DNA of 15,598 bases, from contig DBLZ01000010.1 in assembly GCA_002297545.1 (NCBI GenBank), positions 1 through 15,598 on the forward strand, in the 5' to 3' direction. The DNA comes from Prevotellaceae bacterium UBA711 (lineage in GTDB: Bacteria; Bacteroidota; Bacteroidia; Bacteroidales; Bacteroidaceae). How positions within the stretch are numbered: the stretch's first letter is position 1; every line of letters starts with the position of its first letter. Made by a program: the position numbers and the translations under genes. Below, piece by piece: positions 6,406 through 13,488 of this stretch. The notes under the pieces were generated by a model. That model made no database searches. It was not told the DNA's origin and saw only the letters and a list, made by a program, of their open reading frames with translations.

Positions 6406-7519
6406 GGAAACGTTATACATGATGGCACTGACCCGTGTGCCCAAGCTCAACCATGCCCAGCAGCGCATGCTCCTGGAGACTTTGGGCAGTGCCACGGCCG
6501 TCTACGAGCATCGACGCGACATTCTGGATGCCGTGCCGGACGCTATCCCCGCCCTGCGCGACAACCTGGTCTTAATGGACTCGTGCCTGCCACGGTGCGA
6601 GGAGGAGATGGCCTGGGCCGAGCGCAACCGTGTGGAGTGCATCGGATTCATGGATCCACACTACCCGGCACGCATGAAGGAGTGCGACGATGCCCCTATG
6701 ATGCTGTACTACCGCGGCACGGCCGACCTCAATACCAAACGTATCCTGAGCATGGTGGGCACAAGGAAAATTACCGACTACGGCCGACAGATGTGCGAGG
6801 TTTTCCTGAGGGAACTGTCCGACTTGTGCCCGGACGCTGTGGTGCTGAGCGGACTGGCCTACGGAGTGGATGTGCAGTGTCACCGACAAGCCTTGCGGAA
6901 CGACATGCAGACAGTGGGAGTCCTGGCTCACGGCCTCGACCAGATCTATCCCGCCCTGCACCGGGATACTGCCCGCGAAATGCTGGAACACGGCGGACTG
7001 CTGACAGAGTTCATGTCACGCACACCCATAGAGAAGCGCTACTTCCTGCAGCGCAACCGCATAGTGGCCGGCTGTGCCGACGCAACCATCGTGGTGGAGA
7101 GTGCGGCTAAGGGCGGCAGCCTGGTCACGGCAGAGATAGCACAAGGCTATGGCCGGGAGGTATTTGCCTTCCCCGGACGCATGACCGACCTTCAGTCCGA
7201 GGGCTGCAACCGTCTCATCGCCAACAATACGGCCGGCCTGGTCACCTGTGCCGAGGATTTTGCCAAGGCCATGGGATGGCAGAACGACAAGGCCATGAAG
7301 AAACAGCTGAAGGAGGGCGTGCAGCAGGACCTTTTCCCATCACTTTCACCCGAAGAAACACTGGTCGTAGAGACGCTCCGAAACAAGGAGCGCCTGCAAC
7401 TCAACCTAATCTCCGTAGCCACAGGCATACCGGCCGGCACCCTCAGCGGCATGCTGTTCACCATGGAGATGCGTGGCATAGTGAGAATGCTGCCAGGAGG
7501 CATGTACAGGCTGAGCTGA
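6398..7519 (+). CDS. dprA: DNA-processing protein DprA
   Basis: This 373-residue protein binds incoming single-stranded DNA and loads RecA during natural transformation; it is also kept in many non-transformable bacteria. An N-terminal helical region (about 1-75) is followed by the Rossmann-like DprA core: MVGTRK (119-124), SGLAYGVD (151-158), LAHGLDQIYP (176-185), LQRNRIVAG (217-225) and VVESAAKGGSLVTAEIA (232-248). The GSGLD motif of many homologues is AHGLD here. A C-terminal winged-helix (DML1-like) domain spans about 318-373. The ATG lies within the last codons of the DUF2851 gene, so coupling is likely. All core motifs are present, so it should be functional. Confidence 0.96.
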   Translation: MNKETLYMMALTRVPKLNHAQQRMLLETLGSATAVYEHRRDILDAVPDAIPALRDNLVLMDSCLPRCEEEMAWAERNRVECIGFMDPHYPARMKECDDAPMMLYYRGTADLNTKRILSMVGTRKITDYGRQMCEVFLRELSDLCPDAVVLSGLAYGVDVQCHRQALRNDMQTVGVLAHGLDQIYPALHRDTAREMLEHGGLLTEFMSRTPIEKRYFLQRNRIVAGCADATIVVESAAKGGSLVTAEIAQGYGREVFAFPGRMTDLQSEGCNRLIANNTAGLVTCAEDFAKAMGWQNDKAMKKQLKEGVQQDLFPSLSPEETLVVETLRNKERLQLNLISVATGIPAGTLSGMLFTMEMRGIVRMLPGGMYRLS

Positions 7520-7620
7520 ATACACACCACCCGACTACACGGCAAGAAGACACATGTAATACAAATATAAAGTGACGACATGGCAACTCCAACAGTCACC
7601 AAAGACAACAACACGACATT

Positions 7621-8985
7621 ATGAGCAAGCAAAAACGTTACTTCCTCCCCGAGGAGGAGATCCCCACACAATGGTACAACATACAGGCTGACATGCCCAA
7701 CAAGCCGATGCCGATGCTGAACCCCAAAACCAAAAAGCCGATGACTGCCGAAGACATGTTCCCCCTCTTCTCGAAGGAGGCAAGCCGGCAGGAGATGGAC
7801 ATGGAGCACAGGTGGATAGACATACCGGAACCCGTACGCGACCAGTATAAGTTCTACCGCAGCACACCCCTGGTGCGCGCCTACGGCCTGGAGCAGGCTA
7901 TCGGCACGCCGGCACACATCTACTTCAAGAACGAGAGCGTGAGCCCCGTGGGCAGCCACAAGCTGAACAGCGCACTGGCACAGGCCTACTACTGCAAGCA
8001 GGAGGGTGTGACCAATGTCACGACCGAAACGGGTGCCGGACAATGGGGTTGCGCACTGAGCTATGCCGCCAAGGTCTTCGGCTTGGAGGCTGCGGTGTAT
8101 CAGGTGAAGATCAGCTATGAGCAGAAGCCCTATCGCCGTGCCATCATGAAAAGCTACGGAGCACAGGTGACGGCCTCGCCATCCATGTCTACACGTGCCG
8201 GCAAGGACGTCATCACCGCCGACCCCAACAACAACGGTTCCTTGGGTACGGCCATCTCCGAGGCCGTGGAACTGGCCATGACCACACCCAACTGCAAGTA
8301 CGTGCTCGGCTCCGTCATGAACCACGTGTCACTGCACCAGACGGTCATTGGCTTGGAGGCCGAGAAGCAGATGCAGATGGCCGGCGAGTATCCCGACGTG
8401 GTGATAGGCTGCTTTGGTGGCGGCTCCAACTTCTCCGGCATCGCCTTCCCGTTCCTTCGCCACAACTTCTCCGGGGAGCGCCACACCCGCTTCATAGCGG
8501 CCGAACCGGCTTCGTGCCCCAAACTGACACGCGGACAGTTCCAGTACGACTTCGGAGACCTCAGCGGCCTCACACCCTTGATGCCCATGTACACCTTGGG
8601 ACACAACTTCATGCCGGCCAACATACATGCCGGCGGGCTGCGCTACCATGGTGCCGGCATAGTGGTGTCCCAACTGCTTAAGGACGGATACATCGAGGCT
8701 ATGGACCTGCGCCAGTCCGAAACATTCAAGGCAGGACTGCTCTTCGCACGTGTCGAAGGCATCATACCCGCACCGGAGTCGTGCCACGCCATAGCGGCTG
8801 CCATAGCCGAAGCCGAGAAGTGCAAGGAAACGGGCGAGGAGAAGGTAATACTGTTCAACCTGTCCGGACACGGCCTCATAGACATGGCCGCCTACAACCA
8901 ATACCTCTGTGGCAACCTGTTCGACATCGAGGTCACCGATGAGGAGATTGCACGCAACGTAAACGAACTGGAAAAGCTAATCTGA
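7621..8985 (+). CDS. trpB: TrpB-like pyridoxal-phosphate enzyme (TrpB2 type)
   Basis: This 454-residue protein matches the TrpB2 class of tryptophan synthase beta subunits, which condense indole with serine and are longer at the N-terminus than TrpB1. The PLP lysine lies in GSHKLNSAL (Lys114), the acid residue in TETGAGQWG (Glu136), the phosphate-binding loop in CFGGGSN (264-270), and the C-terminal NLSGHG holds the pyridine-contact serine. No trpA or other trp gene is nearby, which is common for TrpB2; possible roles are indole salvage or another beta-replacement reaction. It follows dprA by 101 bp with no TAnnTTTG box in between, so it may be co-transcribed. A 14-codon frame at 7580-7624 overlaps its ATG by ATGA but is not called as a gene. 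Confidence 0.93.
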   Translation: MSKQKRYFLPEEEIPTQWYNIQADMPNKPMPMLNPKTKKPMTAEDMFPLFSKEASRQEMDMEHRWIDIPEPVRDQYKFYRSTPLVRAYGLEQAIGTPAHIYFKNESVSPVGSHKLNSALAQAYYCKQEGVTNVTTETGAGQWGCALSYAAKVFGLEAAVYQVKISYEQKPYRRAIMKSYGAQVTASPSMSTRAGKDVITADPNNNGSLGTAISEAVELAMTTPNCKYVLGSVMNHVSLHQTVIGLEAEKQMQMAGEYPDVVIGCFGGGSNFSGIAFPFLRHNFSGERHTRFIAAEPASCPKLTRGQFQYDFGDLSGLTPLMPMYTLGHNFMPANIHAGGLRYHGAGIVVSQLLKDGYIEAMDLRQSETFKAGLLFARVEGIIPAPESCHAIAAAIAEAEKCKETGEEKVILFNLSGHGLIDMAAYNQYLCGNLFDIEVTDEEIARNVNELEKLI

Positions 8986-9014
8986 GGCATGGTATGGTGC
9001 CAGGCACCCTGCCT
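8985..9014. terminator. Compact hairpin between convergent genes
   Basis: AGGCA at 8985-8989 pairs with TGCCT at 9010-9014, and inside it GGTG at 8996-8999 pairs with CACC at 9005-9008. The structure starts on the last base of the TrpB-like stop codon and ends 2 bp before the yjjG stop, filling the whole gap between the two convergent genes. There is no U-tract, so its strength as a terminator is uncertain. Confidence 0.4.
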
Positions 9015-9015
9015 C

Positions 9016-9732
9016 CTACAATATAGACAGTATCTCCCGGAGGTCGTGGATTTCATAGTCCACGGCCTCCGTTGCCTTATTGGTTTCGGGGACGGGATTG
9101 AACCACATCACGTCCAGTCCTGCACCCTTTGCTCCCAAGATGTCTGTCTGGAAGTTGTCACCTATCATCAACGTGGCGGAAGGTGTGGCACCGGTGACGC
9201 GGAAGGCATAGTCGAAGTATGCAGGAAGGGGTTTGTTTGCACCGGCATCCTCGGAGAGCACTATGCTGTTGAAGTAATCCTTCAGGCCGCAAGCCTGCAG
9301 CTTACGGTACTGCACCTCGTGGAAACCGTTGCTGCACATGTGCAGGCCATACCCCCTGCCCCTCAGGTAGTCCATCACCTCGTGCGCCCCCGGCACCAGG
9401 CCTGGCTTCACGGCACAAAGCTCCAGAAAACGGTCGCTCACACGCATGCAGAAGTCTGCATCGACATTCTCCAACCCGTGGCCGAGGCTGAGGGGACGAC
9501 GGAAACGCTCCAATATCAACACACTGCGGTCTATCCGGCCTGCGGCATACTGTGCCCACAGTTCCACGTTCACCTGCCAATAGGGAACGAGGAAGTCCTC
9601 CCTACGGTCAAAATAGCGGTGCAGCCCAAACTCGTCGTACAATTCACCCAAGGCTATGTCGGCATTGCCATGAGTATCATACAGAGTGTCATCAAAGTCC
9701 AGGAATATATCCTTATATTTCTTGTCAGTCAT
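9016..9732 (-). CDS. yjjG: YjjG-type noncanonical pyrimidine nucleotidase (HAD superfamily)
   Basis: This 238-residue HAD hydrolase has motif I DFDDTLYDT near the start (nucleophile Asp12, acid Asp14), motif II MCSNGF, motif III with the lysine in GANKPLP, and motif IV GDNFQTD. Length, the DFDDTLYDT start and the cap region fit the YjjG family, which dephosphorylates nucleotides and can remove noncanonical pyrimidine nucleotides. I chose ATG 9732, giving MTDKKYKDIFLDFDD. A GTG at 9756 would extend it by eight residues and overlap the dehydrogenase stop by four bases (GTGA), so coupled translation remains possible. It is the last gene of the minus-strand group and converges on the TrpB-like gene. 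Confidence 0.88.
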   Translation of the reverse strand: MTDKKYKDIFLDFDDTLYDTHGNADIALGELYDEFGLHRYFDRREDFLVPYWQVNVELWAQYAAGRIDRSVLILERFRRPLSLGHGLENVDADFCMRVSDRFLELCAVKPGLVPGAHEVMDYLRGRGYGLHMCSNGFHEVQYRKLQACGLKDYFNSIVLSEDAGANKPLPAYFDYAFRVTGATPSATLMIGDNFQTDILGAKGAGLDVMWFNPVPETNKATEAVDYEIHDLREILSIL

Positions 9733-9752
9733 CACAGTCTTTTTTATAGGTC

Positions 9753-10712
9753 TCACCCCACCACATTACGTGGCTGCCCCATGGCAAAGGCGTGCACATT
9801 CCCTATGGCGGTAGTCACGAGGCGCTGCCTGGCCTCGACCGTGGCCCATGCTATATGCGGAGTGATACGGCAATTACGCGCCGACATCAGCGGACTGCCC
9901 TGCCGGGGCGGTTCCTCAGTGAGCACGTCCACTCCGGCTGCATACAGGCGTCCCGAATTCAAGGCTCCGGCAAGGGCGGCTTCGTCCACCAACGGCCCGC
10001 GGCCGGTATTTATCAGTATGGCAGAAGGCTTCATCAGGGAGAGGCGGGCGTCATCCACCAAGTGGTGGGTTTCCTGTGTCAGCGGGCAATGCAACGAGAG
10101 CACATCGGCACGGGAGAAAAGCTCCTCGTAAGAAGCGGCACGCTCCACGCCCATCCCCTGCAGCACATTCTGCGGCTTGCTGCTCACGGCCAGCACGTGC
10201 ATGCCAAAGGCCTGAGCCATGCGGGCTACGGCGGCGCCGGTGTTGCCAAGTCCCACGATACCCATGGTGCGGCCGTCCAGTTCCGTAAGAGGCGTGTCGT
10301 AGAAGCAGAAGTCCTCAGCACCTGTCCATCGCCCATTCCGCACAGCCTCGGTATAATGGGCCACACCGTTGGTGATGTCGAGCAGGTGAGCAAAAACCAT
10401 CTGCGCCACGGATATGGTGCTGTAGGCCGGCACGTTGGTCACCACTATGCCGCGCTGCCCGGCTGCCTCCAGGTCCACCACATTGTAGCCGGTGGCCAGC
10501 ACACCGATATACCGCAGTCCGGGCAAGGCCTCCATCACCTCGCGCGTGATCTTCACCTTATTCACCAGCACGGCCTCGGCACCGCATGCACGCCGTACCA
10601 CCTCCTCGGGAGAGGTACGTTCGTAGACCACGGTCTCGCCCAAGGCACGCAACCCGTCCCAAGCCCGAGGGTCGGGTGCCGCGGTGTAACCGTCAAGTAT
10701 GACTGTCTTCAT
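9753..10712 (-). CDS. D-2-hydroxyacid dehydrogenase (glycerate/hydroxypyruvate reductase-like)
   Basis: This 319-residue NAD(P)-dependent dehydrogenase reduces 2-oxo acids to D-2-hydroxy acids. The nucleotide-binding GLGNTG is at 154-159. The catalytic residues are Arg238 in NTGRG, Glu267 in DVLTEEP and His286 in TPHIAWA. The start at 10712 gives MKTVILDGYT, the usual N-terminus; a longer frame reaching 10772 would overlap the preceding gene and is rejected. The sequence most resembles glycerate dehydrogenase (HprA-type) proteins; the exact substrate cannot be fixed from sequence. It lies 38 bp after the hemolysin III-like gene and 20 bp before the yjjG ATG. There is no adjacent serine-cycle or phosphoserine gene to define the pathway. 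Confidence 0.9.
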   Translation of the reverse strand: MKTVILDGYTAAPDPRAWDGLRALGETVVYERTSPEEVVRRACGAEAVLVNKVKITREVMEALPGLRYIGVLATGYNVVDLEAAGQRGIVVTNVPAYSTISVAQMVFAHLLDITNGVAHYTEAVRNGRWTGAEDFCFYDTPLTELDGRTMGIVGLGNTGAAVARMAQAFGMHVLAVSSKPQNVLQGMGVERAASYEELFSRADVLSLHCPLTQETHHLVDDARLSLMKPSAILINTGRGPLVDEAALAGALNSGRLYAAGVDVLTEEPPRQGSPLMSARNCRITPHIAWATVEARQRLVTTAIGNVHAFAMGQPRNVVG

Positions 10713-10750
10713 ATCTCCAAGAATGTCTTTTTTTGTAAAACAAGCCTGCC

Positions 10751-11374
10751 TTACCACCCCATGACTATGCACAGTACGGCGCTGAAATGCGCCATGGCAC
10801 CGAGCAGGACAAAGATATGCCAGATGGCATGGTAGTGGGGACGGGAGTCATAGGCAAAGAAGTACGTGCCTGCGGTGTAGAAGAGCCCTTCGGCCAGCAA
10901 CCCCGCAATGGCAAGCGGAGACAGGCGCTGGCACACACTGCGCGCCATGAGCACCCCACTCCAACCCATGAACAGATAGAGCCCCAGGGATAGCCGTGGC
11001 CACCGACCCATGGCTGCCAACTTGTACACCACGCCCAACACCACAAAGAGCCATTGCAGACCAAAGACGGTCCACCCCAGCCATCCGCCTACCACTCCTA
11101 TGCACACAGGGGCATAGGAGCAGGCTATCATGACATAGATACTTATGTGATCACACTTGCGCAATGCCGCCTTGACACGGCCCGGAGGCACCATGTGGTA
11201 CACGGTGCTGGAGAGAAACATCAGGAACATGCCGGCAATGAAGAAGATGACCCCCATGGCCATCTGCCACCCTTGCGCCACGGCCGGCCAGAAGAGCCAG
11301 ATGCAACTGAGCGCAAAGACAACACCGGCCAGGTGTGTCCAAGTGTTGCCGTGCTCGAAAGATGGGTTCGGCAT
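10751..11374 (-). CDS. Hemolysin III / PAQR family membrane protein
   Basis: This 207-residue protein should span the membrane about seven times. It carries the conserved features of the hemolysin III/PAQR family: NTWTHLAG near the N-terminus, SSTVYHMVPP after the second segment, and the C-terminal HAIWHIFVLLGAMAHFSAV, whose histidines with the earlier Ser/His form the family's metal site. Despite the name, most bacterial members have no proven haemolytic activity; roles in membrane homeostasis or lipid-amide hydrolysis have been proposed. I chose ATG 11374, which overlaps the previous stop as TGATG, a strong sign of coupled translation. A longer frame reaching 11548 lies inside the neighbour and is rejected. 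Confidence 0.9.
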   Translation of the reverse strand: MPNPSFEHGNTWTHLAGVVFALSCIWLFWPAVAQGWQMAMGVIFFIAGMFLMFLSSTVYHMVPPGRVKAALRKCDHISIYVMIACSYAPVCIGVVGGWLGWTVFGLQWLFVVLGVVYKLAAMGRWPRLSLGLYLFMGWSGVLMARSVCQRLSPLAIAGLLAEGLFYTAGTYFFAYDSRPHYHAIWHIFVLLGAMAHFSAVLCIVMGW

Positions 11375-11649
11375 CAGAAGGCAAGTGTCTCTATCTTCAT
11401 CTCGCCGCAGGAGTTTATTATGCCTACGTATTGGGCAAACTCCGGTGTCTGTGTGTGGCGGTCCAGCGAAGCCTGGTCTTGCCACGTCTCGCAAATCATG
11501 AAGACATCGGGGCGCGTGGCGCTCTCGAACACATCGTAGGCCAGGCAACCCTCATGTCCCTGGCTCTTGGCCACAAGGGCGATGGCAGCCTGGACGGCCT
11601 CGCCATAACGGCCTTCGGAGGCCTGAAAGAAACAGTTTAGTCTCAGCAT
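11374..11649 (-). CDS. Small ABM-domain protein (putative quinol monooxygenase)
   Basis: This 91-residue protein is a single antibiotic-biosynthesis-monooxygenase-type ferredoxin-like domain. It starts MLRLNCFFQ, continues with an alpha helix (GRYGEAVQAAIALVAKSQ), then EGCLAYDVFES, FMICETWQDQASLDRH and TPEFAQYV, the usual pattern of YgiN-like proteins. Such proteins form dimers and bind quinones or other small aromatic compounds; some oxidise them without a cofactor. The substrate is not predictable. It is the first gene of the minus-strand group and is linked to the hemolysin III-like gene by a one-base TGATG overlap. No clear TAnnTTTG promoter is seen in the 107 bp before it. Confidence 0.85.
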   Translation of the reverse strand: MLRLNCFFQASEGRYGEAVQAAIALVAKSQGHEGCLAYDVFESATRPDVFMICETWQDQASLDRHTQTPEFAQYVGIINSCGEMKIETLAF

Positions 11650-11733
11650 TGTAGTTATGTATTAAAGATTGATGATATTCACCGACGGGGAAATATGCTG
11701 TCCCCTGGCGACCCCATTCCAAGGCAACGCCAC

Positions 11734-11749
11734 GCCGGCAGATGCCGGC
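11734..11749 (-). terminator. Short GC hairpin after the HAD-thioesterase gene
   Basis: GCCGGC at 11734-11739 and 11744-11749 form a 6-bp all-GC stem around AGAT, 8 bp past the stop codon of the upstream minus-strand gene. A second weak stem, GGGGA/TCCCC, lies at 11687-11705. Neither has a U-tract. The call is tentative; transcription may continue into the monooxygenase-like gene. Confidence 0.25.
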
Positions 11750-11756
11750 ACGGCAG

Positions 11757-12803
11757 TCACAGCCTGGACATGAACTTCTCCTTATTTATGATATAACGCA
11801 CGTGTCCGCCCTCCCCTATCTTGCCTTTACCGTCCATGGCCTCCACATGAAATGTGAGTTTGCGCCCGTCGCGTTCCACAAGCGTGGCCGTGGCCATCAC
11901 CTGACCTCCCAATGGCGTGGGACTCAAGTGGGAGACTGAGATGTGGCTGCCGACCGTGGACTCGTCCCCGGCCAAGAGCGGAAGGGCACACTTCATGGCA
12001 GCGTTCTCCATCCAGGCCACCATCACAGGTGTGGCCAGCACAGGCAGGTCGCCGCTGCCCACGGTGCAGGCAAGATGTTCCGTGGAGACAATGGCCGTGG
12101 TGGCATACGTCATGTGGGCAGAAGTCACGTCCCCGGCAGGGACATCGGCCAGGATGGCATCGACCTCGGCACGGAAATCATGGCGCACCGGAGCCTTGTA
12201 GACATGATAGCCCAAGGCCGAGGCGGCATCCACATTGGCCTGCGTGTCGTCCAGGAAGAGACACTCCTCTGGCGCGGCCTGCAGGCGTGACAGTACGGCC
12301 AAAAATATATCATCGTTGGGCTTAGCCATGTGCATCTCCTGAGACAGGAAAAGGCTGTGAAAGAACTCCTCGGGATGACCGCCGAAGCAGGACTCTGCGG
12401 CACGCATCCAGTGCGCTTCGTTGGTATTGGAGAGCAGGTGCACCTGATAGCCTCGTGAGCGGAGATCGCGGATGTAGTCCAGCTTGTACTCCGGTATGCT
12501 CAGCAAGCAGGCATCCCACGCATCCAGCACCTGTTCGGCCGTGGTGCCGGGACGACAGTGGGCAAGGATTTCGTCCACAAGCTGCGGGGTGGTGACATCG
12601 CCTGTCTGATACAAGTCCATCACGCCACAGGCCGCCAGGCCGTCACACAGGGTGGCACCGGCCTTGCCCTCGGCCAAAGACTGGGTGGCGGGTTGCTGCA
12701 ACGTGCTCATGTCCGCGCCCAATGCCCGGAAAGCGGCCATGCTGCGCGGCATGTCCAGGTCCAAAAGGACGCCGCCGAAGTCAAATATAACGTGCTTTAT
12801 CAT
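11757..12803 (-). CDS. Fusion of HAD phosphatase and FlK-type thioesterase
   Basis: This 348-residue protein joins two enzymes. Residues 1 to about 222 are a HAD subfamily IA phosphatase: motif I FDFGGVLLDLD (7-17, nucleophile Asp8), motif II LLSNTN (Ser125), motif III KPNDD (Lys161), motif IV LDDTQAN (Asp185/Asp186). The FDxGxVxxD pattern resembles YihX-like sugar-phosphate phosphatases. Residues about 231-348 are a hotdog thioesterase resembling fluoroacetyl-CoA thioesterase FlK. Thr258, Glu266 and His292 have exactly the spacing of the FlK triad (Thr42, Glu50, His76). The frame is open throughout with no sign of a frameshift. Met231 could be an internal start (12113), giving a separate 118-residue thioesterase. 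The gene lies 35 bp after the ProXp-ala-like gene. The substrates are unknown and the fusion call is inference from motifs. Confidence 0.85.
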   Translation of the reverse strand: MIKHVIFDFGGVLLDLDMPRSMAAFRALGADMSTLQQPATQSLAEGKAGATLCDGLAACGVMDLYQTGDVTTPQLVDEILAHCRPGTTAEQVLDAWDACLLSIPEYKLDYIRDLRSRGYQVHLLSNTNEAHWMRAAESCFGGHPEEFFHSLFLSQEMHMAKPNDDIFLAVLSRLQAAPEECLFLDDTQANVDAASALGYHVYKAPVRHDFRAEVDAILADVPAGDVTSAHMTYATTAIVSTEHLACTVGSGDLPVLATPVMVAWMENAAMKCALPLLAGDESTVGSHISVSHLSPTPLGGQVMATATLVERDGRKLTFHVEAMDGKGKIGEGGHVRYIINKEKFMSRL

Positions 12804-12838
12804 CTTGCTTATGTTTGGGTGTATATGCTTGCGTGTAG

Positions 12839-13360
12839 TCAGTATAGCTCCAGGTATTCGTAGGTATTGCCCACGATGGCAAGGTATCGTTCAAAGTCCT
12901 CTCGGCCTATGACCACCGTGCCGCGGCAGTCGTTGGGATGAAAACTGAGCGTCCCGGCCTGCTGCAACGTGGCATCCAGGAACAGGTGAACATGGTGCTC
13001 CACGTCGTTGATCAACCCGAACGGCGACACACTCCCCGGCTCCAGCCCCAGATAGCGCATCATCCTCTCCGGCGAAGCGAAGGACAACTTGCCCGGCGCA
13101 GGCAGACCACGGCTCTGCAAGGCCTCCTTCAGACGATGCTCCAGGCTGTGGATGTCCAGATCATGGTCGCAGTGGTAGCACACCAGGTAGTGCCTGTTGC
13201 CCTTGTGGTTGCGCAGGAATATGTTCTTGCAGTGCACACTGCCGTCATCATGCCACCAACGCTTGGCCTCCTCGATGGTCTTTCCCTCCGGATGACTATA
13301 ATTGGTAAAGGGAATGTCGTGCTCTTTCAGAAACGACAAAACGGTCTCCTCTCGTGTCAT
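12839..13360 (-). CDS. ProXp-ala/YbaK-type aminoacyl-tRNA editing protein
   Basis: This 173-residue protein is a free-standing prolyl-tRNA-synthetase-associated editing domain. ProXp-ala proteins hydrolyse alanine mis-attached to tRNA-Pro. The conserved lysine in HCKNIFLRN (Lys45), the glycine-proline motif PGSVSPFGLIND (108-119), and the final FHPNDCRGTVVI (140-151) fit the family. Length is normal and the ATG at 13360 gives MTREETVLSFLKEHDI, the usual first helix. A TATCTTTG -7 element lies just upstream, so this gene probably leads a two-gene unit with the HAD-thioesterase fusion. Members of the wider YbaK family edit other mischarged tRNAs, so alanine is the likeliest rather than a proven substrate. 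Confidence 0.9.
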   Translation of the reverse strand: MTREETVLSFLKEHDIPFTNYSHPEGKTIEEAKRWWHDDGSVHCKNIFLRNHKGNRHYLVCYHCDHDLDIHSLEHRLKEALQSRGLPAPGKLSFASPERMMRYLGLEPGSVSPFGLINDVEHHVHLFLDATLQQAGTLSFHPNDCRGTVVIGREDFERYLAIVGNTYEYLELY

Positions 13361-13379
13361 ACATGGCTATTTATGCGAA

Positions 13380-13387
13380 CAAAGATA
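13380..13387 (-). promoter_or_regulatory. Predicted -7 element for the ProXp-ala-like gene
   Basis: On the minus strand this reads TATCTTTG, a full match to TAnnTTTG, 20 bp before the ATG. No TTTG box is seen 19-21 bp further upstream, so support is from the -7 element alone. Confidence 0.45.
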
Positions 13388-13488
13388 CAGACTTTTGTGC
13401 GTTCGGCCATAGAGTAAGGGACTTTTTTGCTGCCGAGGAAGGTTATCCCGACACAATACGCGCATTGTTCCACGACAATCGGGCCAAT

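Noticed and set aside
7580..7624. A 14-codon frame (MATPTVTKDNNTTL) ending on the TrpB-like start as ATGA
   Set aside because: It has no tryptophan codons, no attenuator-type hairpin follows, and it is short enough to arise by chance; it might still couple translation.
13447..13483. Weak nested stems (CCCGA/TCGGG and ACAAT/ATTGT) after the GH27 stop as a terminator
   Set aside because: Stems are only 5 bp and no U-tract follows on the minus strand; it is too weak to annotate as a terminator.
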